From: JBFWNZ01 sp050250795
GTDB taxonomy: Bacteria > Pseudomonadota > Alphaproteobacteria > UBA8366
DNA: 9,671 nt
Assembly: GCA_050250795.1 (NCBI GenBank)
Contig: JBFWNZ010000135.1
Location: forward strand, 1 to 9,671
Direction of reading: 5' to 3'
Shown: piece by piece, positions 4,581 through 9,671 of the stretch
How the letters are laid out: every line of letters begins with the position of its first letter
Position numbering within the stretch: the first letter of the stretch is position 1
Position numbers and translations under genes: made by a program
The notes under the pieces: generated by a model
Told to the model about the DNA's origin: nothing
The model's input: only the letters and a program-made list of their open reading frames with translations
The model's database searches: none

Positions 4581-6551
4581 ATGGATGCAACGGCGGGGAT
4601 GGCGCCTTGGCTCGCCCTCGTCCTCGTCCTCGGCCTGCTGGCGGCGGCGCTGGCGGTTCAGGTCTGGTGGCAGCGGCGCTGCATCCGCACGCTGGAGGCC
4701 GAGACGGCGCGGATGGGGTCGATCCTGCGCGCCCTGCCCTTCCCAATCTGGTGGCGCCAGACAGACCAGACGCCGGAGAGCGGCAATCCCGCCTATGCGC
4801 GGGTATTCGGCAGCCGCGGCGATCCCAAGGACCCGGCGGAGGCGGCCCAGAGCTTCCGTATCGCTGCCCGCCGCCTGGCTGCGCGCGCGAAACGCACCGG
4901 CGTCGCCCAGTGCGAGAGCCATTCCACCGTCGTCGATGGCGACCGCCGCCTGTTCGAGATATCCGAGATGCCCGACGGCGACGGGCGGCTGATGGTCGGC
5001 TACGCCATCGACATGACCAGCGTCGAGGAAAGCCAGGCGGCCCTGGCGGCGCATATCGACGCCCATACGGACGTGTTGGAAAGCCTGCGCGCCGCCATCG
5101 CGATCTTCGGGCCCGACCGAAGGCTCCGCTTCTTCAATTCGGCCTTCGCCCAACTCTGGCGCGTCGACCGGGCTTTGCTGGACGAGCGGCCGACGATGGG
5201 CACCCTGCTCGAACAGTTGCGCGAGCATGGCCGGCTGCCGGAGATCGTGGACTTCCCCGCATACAAACGCGAGCAGGATCGCCGCTTCACCACGGTCATC
5301 GAACCCGTCGAGGAACTGGTCCATCTGCCCAGCGGCGAGACGCTGCGCGCCACCGTCTCGCCGCATCCGGGCGGCAACCTGCTGTTCGTCTATGAAGACG
5401 TCACCGACAGGCTGGCACTGGAGCGATCCTTCAACACGCTCAATGCCGTGCAGCGCGAGACGCTGAATAACCTGCACGAGGCCGTTTCCGTGTTCGGCAG
5501 CGACGGCCGCCTCCGGCTGTGGAATCCGGCATGGCAGGCGATGTGGAAAATCGATCCGACCTCGCTGGGCGGAAATCCGCATGTCGCGACCTTGATCGAC
5601 CGGACACGGCCCTTCTACCGCATCGAGCCGGAAGACTGGGAACCGCTGCGCAATCGGCTGGTCCCGCAGGTCACCTCGCCTGCCCGCCTGGCGGGGCGCT
5701 TCGAGCGGACGGACGGCTCGGTTCTCGACTATTCCATTGTCCCGCTTCCCGACAGCGGCTGCCTCGTCACCTACATCGACGTCACCGACAGCGTACGCGT
5801 GCAGCGGGCGCTGGAAGAGCGGAACCTGGCACTGGAATATGCCGACAAGCTGAAATCGCAGTTCATCGCCAATGTCAGCTACGAGCTGCGCACGCCTCTG
5901 AACGCAATCGTCGGCTTCAGCGAATTGCTGTCCGACGCCGCCTCCGGGCCGCTGAACACGCGCCAGCGAACCTTCGTCGATAGCGTCCTTCAGGCGTCGA
6001 CCCAGCTCATCTCGCTGATCAACGACATCCTCGACCTCGCCACCATCGAGGCCGGATATCTCGAACTCCATCGCCGGCCCGTCGAAATTTCCAGCCTGCT
6101 GCAAGGCTTGGCAGACATGCTCGAAAGCCGCGCCGCCGCCCAGAAGATCGATCTGGTCTTCGACTGTCCCTCGACCGTAGGCGAGATCGATGCCGATCCG
6201 ACGCGCCTGCGACAGGCGGTCTTCAATCTGCTGTCCAATGCGTTGAAGTTTACGCCCGCCGGCGGCACGGTCTCGCTGTCCGTCTTTCGCGGCGAACGCG
6301 ACATCCGCATCGAGGTCGCGGATACGGGGGCGGGCATCGCGCCGGAGAACCTCGCGCGCGTGTTCCAAAGCTTCGAGCGCGGCGACCCGAATGCCCGCGA
6401 GTCAGGTGCCGGACTTGGCTTGTCGCTCACCAAGAGCCTCGTGGAACTCCATGGCGGCCAGGTCGTGCTGGAATCGACACCGGGCAGCGGCACGCGCGCG
6501 GCCTGCATCCTGCCTCTCCATGCGCCCGCGACCCCGGGCAACGACGACTGA
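4581..6551 (+). CDS. divL: DivL-type PAS sensor kinase with tyrosine in place of the phospho-acceptor histidine
   Basis: This 656-residue protein has one N-terminal membrane helix (about residues 7-30), a degenerate PAS-like segment (about 45-150) and two clearer PAS domains (about 165-277 and 293-400). A dimerisation domain follows (about 424-490), then an ATPase domain (about 535-650). The H-box reads NVSYELRTPL: residue 434, normally histidine, is tyrosine (codon TAC at 5880-5882). The ATP site looks intact: NLLSN (549-553), DTGAGI from 581 and GAGLGL from 609. Tyrosine at this place with a working ATPase fold defines DivL, which in Caulobacter modulates the CckA-CtrA cell-cycle phosphorelay by protein contact rather than as a normal kinase. 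GGGAGG lies five bases before the ATG. tsaE follows after 53 bases. Family assignment rests on the H-box and PAS architecture; the partners are outside the window. Confidence 0.85.
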   Translation: MDATAGMAPWLALVLVLGLLAAALAVQVWWQRRCIRTLEAETARMGSILRALPFPIWWRQTDQTPESGNPAYARVFGSRGDPKDPAEAAQSFRIAARRLAARAKRTGVAQCESHSTVVDGDRRLFEISEMPDGDGRLMVGYAIDMTSVEESQAALAAHIDAHTDVLESLRAAIAIFGPDRRLRFFNSAFAQLWRVDRALLDERPTMGTLLEQLREHGRLPEIVDFPAYKREQDRRFTTVIEPVEELVHLPSGETLRATVSPHPGGNLLFVYEDVTDRLALERSFNTLNAVQRETLNNLHEAVSVFGSDGRLRLWNPAWQAMWKIDPTSLGGNPHVATLIDRTRPFYRIEPEDWEPLRNRLVPQVTSPARLAGRFERTDGSVLDYSIVPLPDSGCLVTYIDVTDSVRVQRALEERNLALEYADKLKSQFIANVSYELRTPLNAIVGFSELLSDAASGPLNTRQRTFVDSVLQASTQLISLINDILDLATIEAGYLELHRRPVEISSLLQGLADMLESRAAAQKIDLVFDCPSTVGEIDADPTRLRQAVFNLLSNALKFTPAGGTVSLSVFRGERDIRIEVADTGAGIAPENLARVFQSFERGDPNARESGAGLGLSLTKSLVELHGGQVVLESTPGSGTRAACILPLHAPATPGNDD

Positions 6552-6604
6552 CGATGGCTGCCCTTTTCGCCGCGACGCGCCGCGTGTAATTAGGGACGAC
6601 CGCC

Positions 6605-7123
6605 ATGGACGATCCTGCACCGACACCCCTCGCCGCCGTTTCGCTGCCGAACGAGGACGCGACCTGCGCCTTCGCGCAGGTGCTTGCCGGACATCTGCGG
6701 CCCGGCGATGTCATCGGCCTGTCCGGCCCGCTCGGCATCGGCAAGTCGGTTCTCGCAAGAGCGGTCGTCCGAGCGCTCGACGACCGGGCCGGAGACGTGC
6801 CGAGCCCCACCTTCACCCTGGTCCAGCTCTATGAGGTCCGGCAGGGCCCGGCGGCCGGCACGCCGGTATTCCATTTCGACCTCTATCGGCTGGAACGGCC
6901 GGACGATGCCTGGGAACTGGGCATCGAGGAGGCGTTCGCCGACGGAATATCGCTGGTCGAATGGCCCGAACGGCTGGGTCCGCTGCTGCCGGAAACGGCG
7001 CTTTCCGCCGTGCTTTCGCCCGGGCACGGCACGGACAGCCGCAGGATCGCGCTGCAGGGCGGCGATCGCTGGACCGGCCTTGTCGCAGCCTTGAACGGAT
7101 GGAGCGCCGATGTTTCCGTCTGA
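6605..7123 (+). CDS. tsaE: tRNA threonylcarbamoyladenosine synthesis ATPase TsaE
   Basis: TsaE is the ATPase that works with TsaB and TsaD to form t6A at position 37 of ANN-decoding tRNAs in the cytoplasm. The 172-residue protein has the P-loop GPLGIGKS (41-48; more often GDLGAGKT in the family) and SPTFTLV (67-73). It also has HFDLYRL (90-96), the ELGIEE block and LVEWPERL (117-124), in the usual order and at roughly the usual length. AGGGA stands about eight bases before ATG 6605. A TGTAAT box at 6585-6590 might be a weak -10, but no good -35 accompanies it, so readthrough from divL is equally likely. Its end overlaps the next gene by 14 bases. Confidence 0.95.
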   Translation: MDDPAPTPLAAVSLPNEDATCAFAQVLAGHLRPGDVIGLSGPLGIGKSVLARAVVRALDDRAGDVPSPTFTLVQLYEVRQGPAAGTPVFHFDLYRLERPDDAWELGIEEAFADGISLVEWPERLGPLLPETALSAVLSPGHGTDSRRIALQGGDRWTGLVAALNGWSADVSV

Positions 7124-8144
7124 ACGCCGCGTCGCGATCCGGCAGTTCCTGGACCGAACGGACTGGAATGACGCGGAGGCCAGCCTTCTGGCCGGAGACG
7201 CCTCCTTCCGCCGCTATTACCGGCTACGCCGCGGTGCTGAGCAGGCCGTCCTCATGGACGCGCCGCCGCCGAAGGAAGATGTCCGCCCCTTCGTCGCCAT
7301 TGCCGAGATGCTGTGCCGGCACGGGCTCAGCGCCCCCCGCATCCTGGCGCAGGATACGGCCGCGGGCCTCCTGCTCCTGGAAGATTTCGGCGATGCGACC
7401 TATACCCGCGTCCTGACTGACGGCATGGACGAAACAGTTCTGTACGGCATAGCGCTCGACGCACTGATTGCCCTGCATCGAGGCTATGACGCGACCGCTG
7501 CTCTGCCCGCCTACGACGAGCGCCGGCTGCTCGACGAGGCCGCGCTGCTGGTCGACTGGTATCTGCCCGCCTTGCGCGGAATGCCGACATCGCCCGAACT
7601 GCGAGCCGAGTACCTGGCCCTGTGGCAGGCGGTGCTGCCGGTCGCACGCGGCGTCGCGAACACGCTGGTGCTGCGCGACTTCCATGTCGACAATCTGATG
7701 CTGCTGTCCGACCGCGACGGCGCCCGAGCCTGCGGCTTGCTCGATTTCCAGGATGCCGTGATCGGCCCGCTCACATACGACCTCGTCTCGCTGTTCGAGG
7801 ATGCGCGTCGCGATGTGCCCGGGCCATTGGCCCGCATCCTGCTGGACCGCTATCTCGCCGCCTTTCCCGACATCGACCGCAACGCCTTCGCCGCGTCCTA
7901 TGCCGTGATGGGTGCGCAACGCAGCGCCAAGATTCTCGGCATCTTCACCCGCCTCGACCGTCGCGACGGCAAGCCGCATTACCTGCACCATATCCCCCGA
8001 GTCTGGCGCTGGCTCGAAGGCGATCTCAAGCACACCGCCCTGGCGCCGCTGGCACGCTGGTTCGACCGGGAGATTGCAGCCGAATGCCGGGTCGCCCCTC
8101 CGCCCCTTTCTCCGCCCCTCTCTCCGCGAGGAACCGATAGATGA
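7110..8144 (+). CDS. amgK: N-acetylmuramate/N-acetylglucosamine anomeric kinase, APH-fold (AmgK)
   Basis: AmgK phosphorylates the anomeric carbon of MurNAc (and GlcNAc) in the peptidoglycan recycling route that bypasses de novo UDP-MurNAc synthesis. The 344-residue protein has the aminoglycoside-phosphotransferase fold. The N-lobe begins with GDASFRRYYRL and includes LLLLEDFGDATY. The catalytic loop LRDFHVDNLM has Asp190 and Asn195, and the metal-binding LLDFQDAVIGPLTYDL has Asp212; the QDA-GP-YDL wording is typical of AmgK. ATG 7110 lies inside the end of tsaE, with GGAG seven bases upstream. The stop overlaps murU as ATGA. The last residues (APPPLSPPLSPRG) are a low-complexity tail from a tandem repeat and not part of the fold. 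The neighbouring MurU supports AmgK over another APH-family kinase. Confidence 0.88.
   Translation: MFPSERRVAIRQFLDRTDWNDAEASLLAGDASFRRYYRLRRGAEQAVLMDAPPPKEDVRPFVAIAEMLCRHGLSAPRILAQDTAAGLLLLEDFGDATYTRVLTDGMDETVLYGIALDALIALHRGYDATAALPAYDERRLLDEAALLVDWYLPALRGMPTSPELRAEYLALWQAVLPVARGVANTLVLRDFHVDNLMLLSDRDGARACGLLDFQDAVIGPLTYDLVSLFEDARRDVPGPLARILLDRYLAAFPDIDRNAFAASYAVMGAQRSAKILGIFTRLDRRDGKPHYLHHIPRVWRWLEGDLKHTALAPLARWFDREIAAECRVAPPPLSPPLSPRGTDR
8099..8122 (+). repeat. 12-bp tandem repeat at the end of amgK
   Basis: TCCGCCCCTTTC is followed directly by TCCGCCCCTCTC, eleven of twelve bases identical, and then by another TCCG. It encodes the PPLSPPLS tail and ends just before the GAGGAA ribosome-binding site of murU (8128-8133). 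It may come from slippage or be the remnant of a dispersed repeat; no effect on the catalytic domain is expected. Confidence 0.55.
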
Positions 8145-8866
8145 CCGCTATCTCGCACGGCATGATCCTGGCCGCCGGGCTCGGACTGCGGATGCGGCCG
8201 CTCACAGCGGAACGACCGAAGCCGCTGATCGAACTGCGCGGCCAGACCCTGCTGGACCGGGCGCTGGAACGCCTGGCGCAGGCCGGCGTGACCGACACGG
8301 TCGTCAACACGCACTACAAGGCCGACATGATCGCCGGGAGCATGGCCGGCCGGGCCGGTGTTGCGGTGTCGCACGAACCGTCCTTGCTGGACACCGGCGG
8401 CGGGGTTCGCAACGCATTATCCGCTCTCGGAGGTGCCCCGTTCTTCGTCGTGAACAGCGACTCCGTCTGGGTCGACGGTCCCAGCCCGGCCCTGGACCGG
8501 ATGATTGCGGCCTGGAACAACGCGAAAATGGATGCCCTGCTGATGGTCCATCCGGCCGTCACGGCCCGTGGCTATCACGGCACCGGCGACTATTTCGTGG
8601 AACCCGACGGTCCGGCACGGCGGCGGCGCGAATTCGAGGTCGCGCCCTTCGTGTTCACCGGGGTACAGATCCTGCATCCGCGCCTGTTCGATACCTCGCC
8701 GGATGGCGCCTTCTCGCTTAACCTGCTTTACGATCGAGCCGAAGCGGAGGGACGCCTGCATGCGCTGGTGCATGACGGCGACTGGTATCATGTGGGCACG
8801 CCGCCGGACCTCGCGACCGCCGAGGCGGAACTGGCCGACGGCCACGTCGCGGCGCAGAGCCGTTAG
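8141..8866 (+). CDS. murU: N-acetylmuramate-1-phosphate uridylyltransferase (MurU)
   Basis: MurU joins UTP and MurNAc-1-phosphate to give UDP-MurNAc, the step after AmgK in cell-wall recycling. The 241-residue protein is a sugar-nucleotidyltransferase. It has the nucleotide-binding signature LAAGLGLRMRPLT (10-22) with RPKPLI after it (catalytic Lys27), LDTGGGVRNAL and NSDSVW, in which Asp107 should bind the metal. It also has GYHGTGDYF, FTGVQILHP and the C-terminal DWYHVGTPPDL. There is no acyltransferase domain, so it is not GlmU; glucose-1-phosphate transferases of the same fold are the main alternative, but the adjacent amgK decides for MurU. ATG 8141 overlaps the amgK stop (ATGA) and has GAGGAA upstream. 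Confidence 0.88.
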   Translation: MTAISHGMILAAGLGLRMRPLTAERPKPLIELRGQTLLDRALERLAQAGVTDTVVNTHYKADMIAGSMAGRAGVAVSHEPSLLDTGGGVRNALSALGGAPFFVVNSDSVWVDGPSPALDRMIAAWNNAKMDALLMVHPAVTARGYHGTGDYFVEPDGPARRRREFEVAPFVFTGVQILHPRLFDTSPDGAFSLNLLYDRAEAEGRLHALVHDGDWYHVGTPPDLATAEAELADGHVAAQSR

Positions 8867-8902
8867 CGAAGCACCGCGACGGCTCCGGCGGATGGAGGGG
8901 CC

Positions 8903-9671
8903 GTGACCGACCGCCTCTACACGATCCGCGCCGGCCTGCCCTTCGTCGATCTCCTGGCGCGCGGCCTGCTCGACGAGACGGCCGGCGATCCGCTGCGTCT
9001 CAGCGGCTATACGGTGCTGCTGCCGACCCGGCGCGCCTGCCGGGCGCTTCGCGAGGCTTTCCTGCGGGTTGGCGAGGGGAAGGCCCTGCTGCTGCCGGCA
9101 ATGCGGCCGCTGGGCGAGGTGGACGAGGAGGAACTGATCCTCGTTGGACCGGGGGGCGAGGGCGAGGCGGGGGCCGGGCTGGACCTGCCGCCGGTCATTC
9201 CTGAATTGCGGCGGCGTCTGATCCTCGCCCGGCTGATCGTGAATACCGGGGTGCAGGCCGATCTGGACGCCGACGGCGCGCCCGTCCCCATCGGCATCGA
9301 CCATGCCGCAAGGCTGGCCGTGGACCTCGCGCGGCTGATCGACCAGGTCCAGACCGAACGGCTGGATTTCGCGCGGCTGGAATCCTTGGTCCAAGGCGAT
9401 CTCGCCCGCCACTGGGAACGGACGCTCAAGTTCCTGAAGGTGGTCACCGAGCATTGGCCCTCCATCCTGGCGGAGTTGGGCCATCTCGACCCTGCGGAGC
9501 GGCGCAACCGGCTGCTCGCGGCCCAGACCGCCACCTGGCAGGCCGCCCCGCCACCGGGACCGGTGATCGCCGCCGGCTCGACCGGCAGCCTGCCAGCGAC
9601 CGCCGACCTGCTGGCCGCGATCGCCGCGCTGCCCCAAGGGCGCGTGGTACTGCCGGGATTCGACCGCGGCC
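8903..9671 (+). CDS. addB: Double-strand-break repair protein AddB, N-terminal part, cut by window edge
   Basis: AddB is the partner of AddA in the helicase-nuclease that processes DNA ends for RecA-dependent recombination. 256 residues are visible of a protein usually near 1000. The start region MTDRLYTIRAGLPFVDLLA, the motif LLPTRRACRALREAFL (from residue 39), the RRRLILARLI block and the segment GSTGSLPATADLL (from residue 225) match alphaproteobacterial AddB. The nuclease domain is outside the window. GTG 8903 is chosen because GGAGG lies four bases upstream and no in-frame ATG is nearby. It follows murU by 36 bases and probably shares its transcript; addA is expected next. Confidence 0.92.
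   Translation, partial: MTDRLYTIRAGLPFVDLLARGLLDETAGDPLRLSGYTVLLPTRRACRALREAFLRVGEGKALLLPAMRPLGEVDEEELILVGPGGEGEAGAGLDLPPVIPELRRRLILARLIVNTGVQADLDADGAPVPIGIDHAARLAVDLARLIDQVQTERLDFARLESLVQGDLARHWERTLKFLKVVTEHWPSILAELGHLDPAERRNRLLAAQTATWQAAPPPGPVIAAGSTGSLPATADLLAAIAALPQGRVVLPGFDRG

Noticed and set aside
2959..4746. A 595-codon open frame on the minus strand opposite ahcY
   Set aside because: It mirrors ahcY, a highly conserved gene, and crosses the ahcY promoter side and the REP-like region; the translation has no known domain.
4389..6368. A 659-codon open frame on the minus strand opposite divL
   Set aside because: It is a shadow of the high-G+C coding strand; its translation is rich in Arg, Asp and Gly with no recognisable domain, while the + strand encodes a clear sensor kinase.
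6561..6590. A promoter for tsaE using TGTAAT at 6585
   Set aside because: No acceptable -35 hexamer exists 15 to 18 bases upstream, so it was kept only as a remark under tsaE.

Overview
The window looks like a core chromosomal segment of a high-G+C alphaproteobacterium. A Rhodospirillales-type organism is my best guess, judged from the short HprK, the DivL-type kinase, the AddB family and the gene order. No phage, transposase, CRISPR or RNA gene is visible. Coding is dense and almost entirely on the + strand.

Layout. (1) 1-534, minus strand: the N-terminal part of an AEC-family permease that runs off the left edge and seems to start at CTG. (2) 647-2826: a regulatory phosphotransferase operon, with short HPr kinase/phosphorylase (hprK), rapZ, an EIIA-Man-type protein and HPr. 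No sugar-specific EIIB or EIIC is present, so this is a signalling PTS rather than a sugar importer. rapZ is split by an apparent one-base deletion near 1351-1356 into two ORFs that overlap as TGATG. (3) 2827-3000: intergenic region with a REP-like palindrome, then the only AT-rich patch of the window. That patch holds a promoter whose spacer is filled by a perfect 20-bp palindrome, probably the operator of an S-adenosylhomocysteine-responsive repressor. (4) 3001-4392: ahcY, complete, followed by a strong GC hairpin and an inverted pair of REP-like elements. (5) 4581-6551: a PAS sensor kinase in which the phospho-acceptor histidine is tyrosine, the hallmark of DivL. (6) 6605-9671: tsaE, amgK, murU and addB, tightly packed with overlaps or short gaps; addB runs off the right edge.

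How the genes fit together. HprK can phosphorylate HPr on Ser55, and HPr can pass phosphate from His24 to His9 of the EIIA protein. RapZ is a regulatory nucleotide-binding protein linked in enterobacteria to amino-sugar synthesis. AhcY clears S-adenosylhomocysteine. DivL-type proteins act on the CckA-CtrA cell-cycle phosphorelay. TsaE serves tRNA t6A synthesis, AmgK and MurU recycle cell-wall MurNAc, and AddB belongs to the double-strand-break repair helicase-nuclease.

I found no clearly new system. The points most worth following are the rapZ frameshift, the ahcY operator, the tyrosine H-box kinase, the REP-like doublet and the CTG start of the AEC gene.
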